From: Gordonia jinhuaensis
Lineage (GTDB): Bacteria > Actinomycetota > Actinomycetes > Mycobacteriales > Mycobacteriaceae
Assembly: GCF_014639795.1 (NCBI RefSeq)
Contig: NZ_BMGC01000002.1
Coordinates: 173,646-237,645 of the forward strand
DNA length: 64,000 nucleotides
Direction of reading: 5' to 3'
Within the stretch, counting starts at the first letter, position 1. Every line of letters begins with the position of its first letter. The translations under genes were made by a program, and so were the position numbers. Below the pieces are notes generated by a model that worked only from the letters and a program-made list of their open reading frames with translations, was not told the DNA's origin and made no database searches. Below, piece after piece: positions 10,073-18,091 of this stretch.

Positions 10073-10480
10073 CTAGCCTGCCGAGACGATCCACGTGACA
10101 CCGTACCGATCGGTGAGCATGCCGTAGAGCGGCGCGAATGCGCTGGGACCCAGCGGTGTGAGCACAGACCCACGCTCGATGAGGCGGTCCCACTGGTATC
10201 GCGTGGCGACCGGATCGTCGCCGTGTAGCGCGAGGTAGAAACTGTTGCGCCCCTGGTCATACGGTTTGGCGGTCTGTACGTCGTAGGCGAGGAGACGAAG
10301 GCCGGTGGGTGAGGTGAGCTGCCCGAATGCAACCGCATCGGCCTGCGCTGGATCGTCGGCCTGATGAGTATCGGCGTAGGTGGCAATGGTGACGTCACCT
10401 CCGAAAACCGTGCGGTAGAACTCGAGGGCTGACCGTGCCTGCCCGCGAAAGTTCAGGTGGGCTGTGATGGTGTCGGTCAC
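10073..10480 (-). CDS. VOC/PhnB-like glyoxalase-fold protein
   Basis: This 135-residue protein has a single VOC (vicinal oxygen chelate) domain of the PhnB / 3-demethylubiquinone-methyltransferase-like group. The N-terminus reads TAHLNFRGQARSALEFYRTVFGG, and the C-terminus ends AFAPLYGMLTDRYGVTWIVS, the family's closing strand. The exact substrate cannot be inferred. The GTG start at 10480 overlaps the stop of the upstream TetR gene by four bases (GTGA), so the two form a coupled pair. The regulator may control its own operon through the repeats at 11139-11170. Confidence 0.88.
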   Translation of the reverse strand: MTDTITAHLNFRGQARSALEFYRTVFGGDVTIATYADTHQADDPAQADAVAFGQLTSPTGLRLLAYDVQTAKPYDQGRNSFYLALHGDDPVATRYQWDRLIERGSVLTPLGPSAFAPLYGMLTDRYGVTWIVSAG

Positions 10481-11130
10481 GATGGATCTCCTGGCAGGGA
10501 TGGGTGTGAGTGTGGATGCCCGTCACTTCGGCCTCGAAGGGCGGGCAGGACGACGTCGTCGACGAGGGTGATCACGAACGCGCGCGTGACGGGGAGCCGA
10601 TCGACGGCAATTCGATAGACGCACATCGTCGGGATCACCGACGCGAGCGTGTCTATATCCCCCGGCGGGAACTCGCCGCGGTCGATCGCTCGTCGGAACA
10701 GGGATTTGCTCGCCTGCACCCACGGATCGAGTCCCGCATTGACGCTCAGCGCTGCGATCTTGGGTTCAGTCCGTCCCGCATCTGCGACAGCGGTCATCAC
10801 ATCGATGCGAAGTTGTTGCTCGTCGGCTGTCATGGGGATGATCGACGCGAGCAAGTCGCCGCGCAGCGTCCCGGTGTCGGGCGTGCCCGCTGTCACCGTG
10901 TCGGTGGCGCCGAGTTGGCCCACCGCGGCGACGACCAGGTCGGCTTTCGTCGGCCAGCGCCGGTACACCGTGGCGCGGACCGTGTGGGCCCGCGCCGCGA
11001 CCGCGTCGACCGTGGTCGCCTCGTAGCCGACTTCTGCCAGGATTTCCAGCGTCGCGGTGAGGATCGCCGCGTCACGCGATCGATCGAGTCGCCGCCCGGC
11101 GCGCCTCGGAGGGTCAGGTGAGGCTGGCAT
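10477..11130 (-). CDS. TetR family regulator coupled to the VOC gene
   Basis: This is a 217-residue TetR-type regulator. The helix-turn-helix (about residues 12-60) includes AAILTATLEILAEVGYEATT and VRATVYRRWPTKADLV. The C-terminal half has the TetR_C_16-like run LFRRAIDRGEFPPGDID, common in AcrR-type regulators of efflux or detoxification genes. ATG 11130 is chosen because the protein then starts ten or so residues before the first helix and because the A/T-rich repeat pair just upstream would otherwise be coding; a longer start at 11229 is possible. It overlaps the VOC gene by 4 bp. Confidence 0.88.
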   Translation of the reverse strand: MPASPDPPRRAGRRLDRSRDAAILTATLEILAEVGYEATTVDAVAARAHTVRATVYRRWPTKADLVVAAVGQLGATDTVTAGTPDTGTLRGDLLASIIPMTADEQQLRIDVMTAVADAGRTEPKIAALSVNAGLDPWVQASKSLFRRAIDRGEFPPGDIDTLASVIPTMCVYRIAVDRLPVTRAFVITLVDDVVLPALRGRSDGHPHSHPSLPGDPS

Positions 11131-11138
11131 GGCGTAAC

Positions 11139-11170
11139 GATACGAGCAAATATCGATACGATCAAGTATT
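11139..11170. repeat. Two 16-bp direct repeats in front of tetR-VOC
   Basis: GATACGAGCAAATATC (11139-11154) is followed directly by GATACGATCAAGTATT (11155-11170); 13 of 16 positions match. They lie 9 bases before the TetR start in the only A/T-rich stretch nearby, where an autoregulatory operator and promoter would be expected. Confidence 0.55.
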
Positions 11171-11173
11171 GAA

Positions 11174-11758
11174 TTAATTACTGGGGCGTGCACTGATTCT
11201 CGTGGCCACTGCGCGGGGCTCATCCTCACCCGTCTCTACTGCGACGGTGGCGAGCGCGCGAACCGCAGGATCGCTCACCCAGTTGGTGACCAAGGCGTGG
11301 TGCCCTGTACCCCAGGCTGGGCGATCCGCATGCACCCTCGGGCAGAGGACCTCGAGCGCGCGACCCGGATCGAGCGACGGGGTCAGGTAGACCACCTGAT
11401 CGACGGAGGACAGTGCTCGTGCGACCGCGTCGCGTGGCGCTGCCCTCGTGTACGAGGTGTGCCCGGCGCCGAGTGCGATGACGACATCGCGCCCGGCGCC
11501 GCGCTCGATCGAGTGCGCGTCGGCTATCAGCCGTTCCACGGCATGCGCCCGCGCCGGTTCCCACTCGCGTTCGGCTGCGAGCCGTCCGATATCGAGGCTG
11601 CGTGCTCGCAATCGCCCGACGTCCCAGCCGACCTCGCGGTAGTAGGTGTCACCGATGTCGTCGATGTCGACGAACACCGAACCGGTCATGTCGGCGAGTT
11701 CCCAGCCCACCGATGTTTTACCGGCACAAGGCGGCCCGATCAGCGCCACAACCGTCAT
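11174..11758 (-). CDS. Shikimate-kinase-like P-loop protein
   Basis: This 194-residue protein starts MTVVALIGPPCAGKTSVG, a Walker A motif (GPPCAGKTS) of the small-molecule kinase type. An FVDIDDIGDTYYREVGW segment follows, reminiscent of shikimate kinase substrate-binding DxD and then R residues. VVIALGAGH resembles the GGG loop of that family in degenerate form. It is probably a nucleoside- or metabolite-kinase relative, but the substrate is unknown. It lies upstream of the tetR-VOC pair on the same strand. Confidence 0.75.
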   Translation of the reverse strand: MTVVALIGPPCAGKTSVGWELADMTGSVFVDIDDIGDTYYREVGWDVGRLRARSLDIGRLAAEREWEPARAHAVERLIADAHSIERGAGRDVVIALGAGHTSYTRAAPRDAVARALSSVDQVVYLTPSLDPGRALEVLCPRVHADRPAWGTGHHALVTNWVSDPAVRALATVAVETGEDEPRAVATRISARPSN

Positions 11759-11787
11759 GGCCTCGATTCTGCCGCGTCACCATCACC

Positions 11788-13225
11788 TCACGCCGCTGTG
11801 GTCTTGCCGGCCTCGTCGATCTCGTCCTCGTGGATCGGATCGGGCAGTGTCCAGCGATCACCGCGGCGTGGATGCAGGTAGGCGAGGTAGTACACGACGC
11901 CGATGGCCATCGTCACCACGGCGACGGCGAGCTGAGTCCAGGTGGACGGCGTGATCATCGAGTAGATGATGTACCCGCAGATGGCGATCACCACCACGGG
12001 TGCGAGCGGCCACCACCGCATCCGGTAGCCGCGACTGGTCGCGCCACCCTTGCGGCGCAAGCGAAGTGCGGCGAGTGCGACCACGAGATAGACGATCACG
12101 CCGTTGGCGCCCGTCGCCGTGATCAGCCAGTTGAGCGGGACGAAGGCCGCGGTGACCGCGGCGATCGCTCCGACGACCAGCGTTGCCGCGACGGGGGAGT
12201 GCAGCGTGGGGTGTACCGACCCGAGCACCTTGTCCACCGGATCGGGCCAGGAGCGGTCGCGCGCCGAGGAGAACAACAGGCGGGCGATCTGCAGGATGAT
12301 CGCGATGACCGCGTTGATGATCGCGATCGCGATACCCACGCTCACCACGACGTTGAGCGTCGAACCGCCACGCGCGGTCAGGAAGTAGTTCATCGGGGAG
12401 TCCGACGACAGCAGATCCTTCATGGACGGACTGCCCAGCACCACACCCATCAGCGGGATCATCTCGACGGCGACCGTCACGGCCAGGCACATCATGATCA
12501 CCCGGCCGATCGTCTTGCGGCGTTCTTGGTCTCCTCCACGTAGTAGACGGCCGCGCCGTACCCGTTGTAGGCGAACAGTGCGACCGGCAGCAGGGTCACC
12601 AGTCCGGTGAAACCGACTGCGGTGAGGTCGTTTCCCGACATCGTCTGCGCATGGAAGAACTCGGCCGGCCCGCGCTCGACGTGGATGGTAAGGCCAGCAC
12701 GGTGACGGCGAGGATCTCGACCACGAGGAACACTCCGGTGACCCACGCGTTCGTCCGGATGTTGAGGATCGCGACCACGGTCGTCACGACGATGACGCCC
12801 ACTCCGATCCACTTGCCCGACAACGCCGACCAGGCCACCCCGAGATATTCGCCGGTTCCCAGCGCGATCACGCCGATGATGAGCACACCGCTCACGAGTG
12901 CCAGCAGGAACAGTGCGAATCCGATCGGTCGGCCGAGGAGGCGTGCGGCCCAGGTGTATTCGCCACCTGTGACCGGATAGGTGGCCGAGAGCTCGGCGTA
13001 ACACATCCCGACGAACACCGCGGCCACCGCGGCGATGGCCATCGTCAGCACCGAGGCGCCGCCCGCCGCGAGCAGAACGGTCGGAATGATGATGAACACG
13101 CTCGAGGCGGGTGTGACCGAGGAGAGCGTGATGAGGATGTTCTCGCGCATGGTGAGACTGCGCGAGAGCTGCTGTTGATAGGAGATGCCGGGGGAGGATT
13201 CCAGACGCGGGTCGAGTTCGGTCAT
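11788..13225 (-). pseudogene. APC-family amino acid permease with two frameshifts
   Basis: The coding trail starts at ATG 13225 (MTELDPRLESSPG) and gives the first transmembrane helices, including SVTPASSVFIIIP and a YPVTGGEYTWAARLLGRP motif typical of the APC superfamily. Near 12692 the frame breaks after VTVLAL; a second frame carries LTIHVERGPAEFF to AAVYYVEETKNA. Near 12520 it breaks again, and a third frame runs from GRVIMMCLAVTVAVEMI to the stop at 11788. Each break is repaired by adding one C on the coding strand to a short C run. The repaired protein would be 479 residues, normal for the family. Either a recent pseudogene or two homopolymer sequencing errors. It is divergent from a TetR-peptidase pair. 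Confidence 0.85.
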
Positions 13226-13234
13226 GGCCAACCT

Positions 13235-13258
13235 TTCTTTGATTGGACAATCAAAGAA
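13235..13258. promoter_or_regulatory. Perfect 24-bp palindromic operator
   Basis: TTCTTTGATTG, two bases GA, then CAATCAAAGAA: two perfect 11-bp arms. It lies 9 bp from the permease start and 75 bp from the divergent TetR start, the standard position for a TetR operator controlling both directions. Confidence 0.8.
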
Positions 13259-13333
13259 TTGTGTATCATCGCTTGTCAACGGCAGTGAGATCTCGTAATT
13301 TTCTTTTAACGCAGGTATCAACACGGGGGAACG

Positions 13334-13963
13334 ATGGCACGGCGGAAGGATCAGGCGGCGGCGCGCGAGTCGATCGTGGCGGCGACACTCGTCGCCATCA
13401 GGGACCGGGGGATCGCCTCGTTGCGGATCTCCGACATCGCCTCGATCGCCGGCGTGTCCACCGGCACCGTGCACTACTACTTCGACAGCTTCGAGAACCT
13501 CCTGATGGAGGTCCATCGACTTGCCAGTGCGCGGTTCTTCTCCGAACGCCTGACGATGGTCGGTGGGCTCACCGACGCACGAGACCGGTTGTCGGCCATG
13601 ATCGCCACCGGACTCCCGCAGACGTCCGACGACGCGCTGGTCACCGCGCTGTACCGGCTCGATGCGCACATGGGTTTCCGTGGCGACCACTCGATCCTCA
13701 TCACCGCGCTCTACGACAAGCAGGTGTCGCTCTACATGGGCATCATCGATGTCGGTGTGGCGCAAGGACATTTCGTGCTGACTGCCCCCTCGATGGATAT
13801 CGCCGCGAATCTGGTCACTCTCGAGGACGGTTACGGCCTGCACATCATCAGCGCCAACGGCTCGTTGTCCTATCGGCGGGCGGTCGAGCTCATCACGTCC
13901 TACGCGCGCAGTGCCACCGGGTGCGCAGAGCTGGGACAGCGTAGTGAAAGGGAAGTGAAATGA
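13334..13963 (+). CDS. TetR regulator of the permease/peptidase locus
   Basis: This is a 209-residue TetR family protein. The helix-turn-helix (about residues 8-55) reads ARESIVAATLVAIRDRGIAS then LRISDIASIAGVSTGTVHYYF. The remainder is a ligand-binding helical bundle resembling BetI/PaaR-type C-terminal domains (LYRLDAHMGFRGDHSIL). Its stop overlaps the peptidase start (ATGA at 13960), and it is divergent from the permease across a perfect palindrome. The likely role is repression of uptake and cleavage genes, relieved by a peptide, amino acid or derivative. Confidence 0.9.
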   Translation: MARRKDQAAARESIVAATLVAIRDRGIASLRISDIASIAGVSTGTVHYYFDSFENLLMEVHRLASARFFSERLTMVGGLTDARDRLSAMIATGLPQTSDDALVTALYRLDAHMGFRGDHSILITALYDKQVSLYMGIIDVGVAQGHFVLTAPSMDIAANLVTLEDGYGLHIISANGSLSYRRAVELITSYARSATGCAELGQRSEREVK

Positions 13964-15084
13964 CCACGCGTATCAGGGATCTGGGAGTCCAGCCACTCGG
14001 GACGACGGGTGCGCGAAACGCCATCACCGACGTCGCGGGTGTGGAAGTGGGGTACCAGACGATCATTGCCGGTGAGGGCCCACTGGACGTGGGCGTCGGA
14101 CCGGTTCGCACCGGCGTCACCGCGATCCTGCCGCGTGGTCGTGCCGGTGTCGGACGGCCGTGTACCGCAGGGTTCTATTCGCTCAACGGCAACGGTGAGA
14201 TGACCGGCGTGCACTGGATCAACGAGGTCGGCGAGTTCACGATGCCCGTCACGATCTCGAACACCCACGCCATCGGCGCCTGCCACACCGGCGTCGTGGA
14301 GTGGATCAACCAGGTGGACCCCATGCTGGCCAGGCAATGGTTGCTGCCGGTGTGCGCGGAGACCTGGGACGGCTACCTCAACGACATCAACGGCAACCAC
14401 GTCACCCCCGAAATCGTTCGCGCAGCACTGGATTCGGCCACCGGAGGCGACGTCGCCGAGGGCAATGTCGGCGGCGGGACCGGTATGAACTGCTACGGCT
14501 TCAAAGGGGGCAGCGGGACCTCATCGCGGGTGGTCGAGTTCGGCAGCCGGACCTTCACCGTCGGCGCCTTCGTGCAGGCGAACTTCGGCTCGCGACATGA
14601 GTTGACCATCACCGGAGTCCCTGTCGGCCAGCTGGCGCAGGTGGACAACCCCATGGAGACCGGGGACTGGTTCGAGCGCGAGGTCACCGTTCCCGGCGGT
14701 GCCGGTTCGGTGATCGTGATCGTCGCGACCGACGCCCCGGTCAACTCGGCGCAGTGCGCCGCGATGGCCCGCCGCGTCCCGATGGGCTTGGCCCGCACCG
14801 GTACTACGGGATCGCTGTTCTCCGGTGATCTGTTCCTCGCCTTCTCGACAGCCAACGATCGGCCCTCGACCACCGGGATGCCGCTGACGCCGGCGGACGA
14901 GGCCGAAATCGCGACGGTGGACACCATGCCGTGGAACCGGATGGACGAGCTGTACGCCGCCACCGCATACGCCGTCGAAGAGGCTGTGCTCAACGCGCTC
15001 TGCGCAGCGCAGGACATGACCGGCCGTGACGGACACCGCTCGCCGGCGCTACCGCATCACATCGTCTCTGAGTTGATGCGGTAG
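13960..15084 (+). CDS. P1-family peptidase, DmpA type (L-aminopeptidase D-Ala-esterase/amidase)
   Basis: DmpA enzymes are N-terminal nucleophile hydrolases that cut themselves into two chains and release N-terminal amino acids, some acting on D-amino acid or beta-peptide substrates. The 374-residue product contains NVGGGTGMNCYGFKGGSGTSS (about residues 169-189) and the ATDAPVNSAQ segment that follows the cleavage site. Gly249-Ser250 in GGAGSVIVIV is at exactly the position of the DmpA self-cleavage bond, with Ser250 as the new N-terminal nucleophile. It is coupled to the TetR gene upstream and linked to the divergent permease. Confidence 0.94.
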   Translation: MTTRIRDLGVQPLGTTGARNAITDVAGVEVGYQTIIAGEGPLDVGVGPVRTGVTAILPRGRAGVGRPCTAGFYSLNGNGEMTGVHWINEVGEFTMPVTISNTHAIGACHTGVVEWINQVDPMLARQWLLPVCAETWDGYLNDINGNHVTPEIVRAALDSATGGDVAEGNVGGGTGMNCYGFKGGSGTSSRVVEFGSRTFTVGAFVQANFGSRHELTITGVPVGQLAQVDNPMETGDWFEREVTVPGGAGSVIVIVATDAPVNSAQCAAMARRVPMGLARTGTTGSLFSGDLFLAFSTANDRPSTTGMPLTPADEAEIATVDTMPWNRMDELYAATAYAVEEAVLNALCAAQDMTGRDGHRSPALPHHIVSELMR

Positions 15085-15115
15085 CACCTCGGAAAGTGTT
15101 GTCGGCGAGCAGGTT

Positions 15116-15155
15116 CGACAATGATCAGATGGTGCCGACAATGATCGGGTGGTGC
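15116..15155. repeat. Tandem 20-bp repeat, two copies
   Basis: CGACAATGATCAGATGGTGC (15116-15135) is followed immediately by CGACAATGATCGGGTGGTGC (15136-15155), 18 of 20 identical. It lies in the short gap between the peptidase stop and the minus-strand small ORF stop. No function is apparent. Confidence 0.7.
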
Positions 15156-15159
15156 TGGC

Positions 15160-15366
15160 TCACCGGTAGCGCAGCTGCCCGCCGTGTGCGCGGTCGGTGA
15201 CGTGGTTGGGGTGTGCACCGATCGACGCAGAGATCACCGCGACCGGCGTGGTCGAGAGCCGAAGATTGTGGCGCTCTTGCGGCGTCAGGTTGCTGCGGTG
15301 GTGAACCCAGCTCACGCAGGATCGAGCGGCGGTCTGGGTGCGGGTTGCCAGTGTGATGACGAACAT
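15160..15366 (-). CDS. Small protein (68 aa) under the M-box riboswitch
   Basis: The product starts MFVITLATRTQTAARSCVSW and ends DRAHGGQLRYR. There are no membrane helices and no recognised domain. A GGAG site lies 8 bases upstream of ATG 15366. It is the last ORF of the short transcript that begins with the M-box. In M. tuberculosis an M-box precedes the small gene Rv1535, in the same place relative to ileS and dinX, so this is probably its positional counterpart; sequence homology was not tested. Function unknown. It overlaps the 42-residue ORF at 15312-15440 in another frame. Confidence 0.6.
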   Translation of the reverse strand: MFVITLATRTQTAARSCVSWVHHRSNLTPQERHNLRLSTTPVAVISASIGAHPNHVTDRAHGGQLRYR

Positions 15367-15440
15367 GATCGAGTCTCCGTGGAAGTGAAGGGAATCGGCC
15401 GTCTGGCCGGATCGGACGGGGGATGGTCACCGTCGGGCAT
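15312..15440 (-). CDS. Possible 42-aa leader ORF with strong ribosome site
   Basis: ATG 15440 is preceded at 8 bases by GAGGAGGT (15449-15456), the best Shine-Dalgarno in this leader. The ORF encodes MPDGDHPPSDPARRPIPFTS and about 22 more Pro/Ser-rich residues, stopping at 15312 inside the 68-residue ORF. It may be a translated leader peptide that couples or tunes the downstream ORF, or the true product of the M-box transcript. The low-complexity composition gives no functional hint. Confidence 0.45.
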   Translation of the reverse strand: MPDGDHPPSDPARRPIPFTSTETRSCSSSHWQPAPRPPLDPA

Positions 15441-15561
15441 CGTCACTCACCTCCTCGTTGCTCGGAATGCGCGCGGGCATCATTTCGTCGCACGACTCGG
15501 TGCAACGGACACACACGGGAACACCACGCAGGGGAAGGACTCGGGCGCGACTGCGCCGGGG

Positions 15562-15733
15562 GCACTTCCTCGTCAGAGCTTTGGCACTGGACGACGTGTC
15601 CGCCGGTGTGAACCGGCGGAAGCCACTTTGGATCACCCCTTAATCCGGGGAGATCTGTCCTAACCCTGGGCGTCTCTCGACGTCGTCGGATCAGTGGCCT
15701 GTGTTCGTACAGGAGCCTCGCCTAGCGAAGTGC
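15562..15733 (-). promoter_or_regulatory. M-box (ykoK-type) magnesium riboswitch
   Basis: Read on the minus strand, closing stem P1 pairs GCACTTC (15727-15733) with GAAGTGC (15562-15568). The conserved blocks follow in order: CTAGGCGAGGCTCCTGTAC, GTCGAGAGACGCCCAGGGTT, a GATC-CCCC hairpin, then CAGTGCCAAAGCTCTGACGAGG. These match the B. subtilis mgtE M-box core nearly base for base. M-boxes bind several Mg2+ ions and usually switch the downstream gene off when Mg2+ is high. Downstream lie only small ORFs, not a recognisable transporter. Known M-boxes in M. tuberculosis sit before Rv1535 and PE20. Confidence 0.95.
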
Positions 15734-15754
15734 GGCCCGTGAGGGCCTCTACAG

Positions 15755-15783
15755 TGATAACCCCCCAACCCTGCCCTCGTCAA
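15755..15783 (-). promoter_or_regulatory. Promoter of the M-box transcript
   Basis: On the minus strand TTGACG (15778-15783) and TTATCA (15755-15760) are separated by exactly 17 bases. Transcription would start near 15748, about 15 bases before the first aptamer stem, leaving a leader that is almost all riboswitch. Confidence 0.65.
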
Positions 15784-15842
15784 CCGATTGCGCAGGTCAG
15801 CCAAATCGTGGCCGACCGTGTGGTCGCAATCGTGCACAAACG

Positions 15843-15911
15843 AGAGCACTGCTCTTGACAATTTCGGTTGGCGTGAGAGGCTGGACCCACGTCAACCGAG
15901 AGCACTGCTCT
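15843..15911. promoter_or_regulatory. Two copies of palindrome AGAGCACTGCTCT flanking a -35-like box
   Basis: Identical 13-bp palindromes lie at 15843-15855 and 15899-15911, with flanking bases extending the arms to 7 bp in the second copy. The first overlaps TTGACA (15855-15860); the second ends 20 bp before ATG 15931. This looks like a repressor pair closing a promoter loop upstream of the nitroreductase-like gene. The cognate regulator is not evident next door. Confidence 0.65.
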
Positions 15912-15930
15912 CTGAACTGTGGGAGATGCC

Positions 15931-16407
15931 ATGACCGACACGCGATATGTCGAGCCCGCCGGGCCGATCGAAGGGGCCCTCAACCGCGCGGTCCGCTGGT
16001 TCTCCGATCGCGGAATGGGACCGGCGGGTGCTCAGACACTCGAGGTCACCGGACGGAAAACCGGTGCGCTGCAGCGAATTCCGGTGAATCCGGTCACCGT
16101 CGGTGGCGCCGAGTACCTGGTGTCCCCGCGCGGGCTGACCCAGTGGGTCCGCAACGTGCGCGTCGCCGATCACGTGGTGTTGCGGTCAGGTCGCACGGTG
16201 CGTGCTGTGACGGCGATCGAACTCGATCCCGGCGACGACCGGGCGGTGGCCGTGCTGCGCGAGTATGTCCGTCGATGGGGGTGGGAGATCGGTCGATTCC
16301 TGCCGTCCCCGCTGTCGGCCGATTCCGCTGACGCCGACTTCCGTTCGGCGCTCGACACCGTCCCGGTGTTCGCCGTCATCCCGTCAGGCACCGCCGCATC
16401 GGCATGA
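15931..16407 (+). CDS. Deazaflavin (F420)-dependent nitroreductase-family protein
   Basis: This is a 158-residue member of the Ddn/DUF385 split-beta-barrel family, which uses reduced F420 in actinobacteria. Family features are LEVTGRKTGALQRIPVNPV (about residues 37-55), the LVSPRGLTQWVRNVR segment and the C-terminal PVFAVIP strand. GGGAG lies 5 bases before ATG 15931; a GTG at 15919 is a weaker alternative. The gene stands alone behind two operator-like palindromes, so it is probably induced by a small molecule. Natural substrates of such proteins include quinones; the exact one is unknown. Confidence 0.86.
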   Translation: MTDTRYVEPAGPIEGALNRAVRWFSDRGMGPAGAQTLEVTGRKTGALQRIPVNPVTVGGAEYLVSPRGLTQWVRNVRVADHVVLRSGRTVRAVTAIELDPGDDRAVAVLREYVRRWGWEIGRFLPSPLSADSADADFRSALDTVPVFAVIPSGTAASA

Positions 16408-16466
16408 GTCTGGTGCGCCGTCGCGCCACGTTCGGGTCTGCGCGACCCTTCTCTACGATCATGTGA

Positions 16467-18053
16467 GTGATCGTCGCCGGCCCCACCTCCACCGCGCGAT
16501 GGGTGCTGCACATCGACATGGATGCCTTCTTCGCCTCGGTCGAGCAGCTCACCAAACCCACGTTGCGTGGCCGGCCCGTTCTCGTGGGTGGGACGGGTGG
16601 CCGTGGGGTGGTGGCCGGAGCCAGCTATGAGGCCAGGGTCTTCGGTGCGCGCTCGGCGATGCCGATGCACCAGGCGCGTCGACTGGTGGGGGTCGGGGCC
16701 GTAGTGGTACCGCCGCGCGGCGAGGTCTACCACGTGGTGAGTCGGCGGGTCTTCGGCGTCATCCGATCGTTCGTTCCGGTGCTGGAGACACTGTCGTTCG
16801 ACGAGGCGTTCGCCGAGCCCGAGGTGCTTCACGGCGCCGGGCGCGAGGAGGCCATCGCCTTCGCCGAGGAACTGCGCGAAGCGGTGCGCCGCGACACCGG
16901 CCTGGCGGCATCGGTGGGACTCGGCGGCGGCAAACAGATTGCGAAGATCGCCTCGGGGATGGCCAAACCCGACGGTGTGGTGGCGGTGGACCCGGGCACC
17001 GACCGGAGTTTTCTCGCGCCGCTGCCGGTGCGGAAGTTGTGGGGGATCGGACCGGTGGCCGGTGATCGTCTGCAACGACTGGGGATCGAGACCATCGGGC
17101 AGCTCGCGGCGCTGTCGGACCCGGAGGTGGCCTCGGTGCTCGGGGCCACGGTGGGCCCGGCGTTGCATCAGCTGGCCAACGGGATCGACAATCGTCCGGT
17201 CGCCGAACGCGCACAGGCCAAACAGATCAGCGCCGAATCGACCTTCGCCGACGACCTCACCACCATGGCGCAGTTGCATCCCGCGATCGTGGCCGCGGCA
17301 TCGTCGGCGCATCGACGTCTGCTCGCCGATGGTCGTGCGGCGCGCACCGTGGTCCTCAAACTGAAGAAGTCCGACATGTCGGTTCTCACCCGGTCGGCGA
17401 CTCTCGCCGCGGCAACGATCGAACTCCCGGTCCTGACCGCAGCAGCCGCCCGGCTCGCGCTCGACCCGCTCGACATCGGTCCCGTTCGCCTTGTGGGAGT
17501 GGGCTTCACGGGTCTGTCGGCCGACCAGCAGCTCGATCTGTTCGCGCCGGTGGGCGACGTGGACGCCCGGGCCGCTGAGCGTGCCGGGGTCGGATCCGGT
17601 GCGGACGCCTCCGATGCCGGCAGTGGTAAACCAGACGACAGTGGGAAACCAGGCGACAGCGGGAAACCAGACGACAGCGGGCAGCGCGGCGAGCACGGAT
17701 ACCGGGATGATTCCGCTCGCGTCGACCTGTCGTCTGTGCAGAAGGGCGACCCCCGCACCGACGCCCTGCGGGCCGGCCGCGATGTCCGCCATCCCGAGTT
17801 CGGGCACGGATGGGTGCAGGGGAGCGGACACGGCGTCGTGACGGTGCGCTTCGAGACCCGACTGACCGGACCGGGGCCGGTGCGCACATTCCCGGTGGGG
17901 ACCAGTGAATTGACGGTCGCGGACCCGCTCGCGAGCCTGGACTGGCCGCCCGAGCACCTGCGCCCCGACGACGAGGACGGCGCGCGCGAGGAGACCGGCG
18001 AGGTCGAGTCGACCGAGGGCCGACAACTCCTCGACGATCCGCCCTCGTCATGA
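16467..18053 (+). CDS. Y-family DNA polymerase IV (DinB/DinX type)
   Basis: This translesion polymerase is 528 residues long. The palm motif [12 protein letters not shown] has the metal ligand Asp17, and LSFDEAFAE carries Asp112 and Glu113. [16 protein letters not shown] is the conserved finger segment, and the helix-hairpin-helix thumb reads [19 protein letters not shown]-type clamp-binding peptide occurs in [11 protein letters not shown]. After it comes an unusual Gly/Asp/Ser/Lys-rich linker with an 18-bp tandem repeat (17628-17681), then about 100 residues resembling the C-terminal extension of mycobacterial DinX. GTG 16467 is the best start. The position next to the M-box locus and ansA matches Rv1537. 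Confidence 0.93.
   Translation: MIVAGPTSTARWVLHIDMDAFFASVEQLTKPTLRGRPVLVGGTGGRGVVAGASYEARVFGARSAMPMHQARRLVGVGAVVVPPRGEVYHVVSRRVFGVIRSFVPVLETLSFDEAFAEPEVLHGAGREEAIAFAEELREAVRRDTGLAASVGLGGGKQIAKIASGMAKPDGVVAVDPGTDRSFLAPLPVRKLWGIGPVAGDRLQRLGIETIGQLAALSDPEVASVLGATVGPALHQLANGIDNRPVAERAQAKQISAESTFADDLTTMAQLHPAIVAAASSAHRRLLADGRAARTVVLKLKKSDMSVLTRSATLAAATIELPVLTAAAARLALDPLDIGPVRLVGVGFTGLSADQQLDLFAPVGDVDARAAERAGVGSGADASDAGSGKPDDSGKPGDSGKPDDSGQRGEHGYRDDSARVDLSSVQKGDPRTDALRAGRDVRHPEFGHGWVQGSGHGVVTVRFETRLTGPGPVRTFPVGTSELTVADPLASLDWPPEHLRPDDEDGAREETGEVESTEGRQLLDDPPSS
17628..17681 (+). repeat. 18-bp tandem repeat x3 inside dinB
   Basis: Units AAACCAGACGACAGTGGG (17628), AAACCAGGCGACAGCGGG (17646) and AAACCAGACGACAGCGGG (17664) encode K-P-D/G-D-S-G in the linker after the clamp-binding motif. 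Such units can change copy number without a frameshift. Confidence 0.85.
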
Positions 18054-18091
18054 CGGCCGTCAACTGTCCTCAGTCCCGTCCATCGAATCAC

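Noticed and set aside
15427-15636. 69-codon minus-strand reading frame with three Cys residues
   Set aside because: Its start lies inside the M-box aptamer and it has no ribosome site; the conserved RNA explains the sequence.
16170-18026. 618-codon minus-strand frame
   Set aside because: Antisense to dinB; composition is Arg/His rich as expected for a shadow frame.
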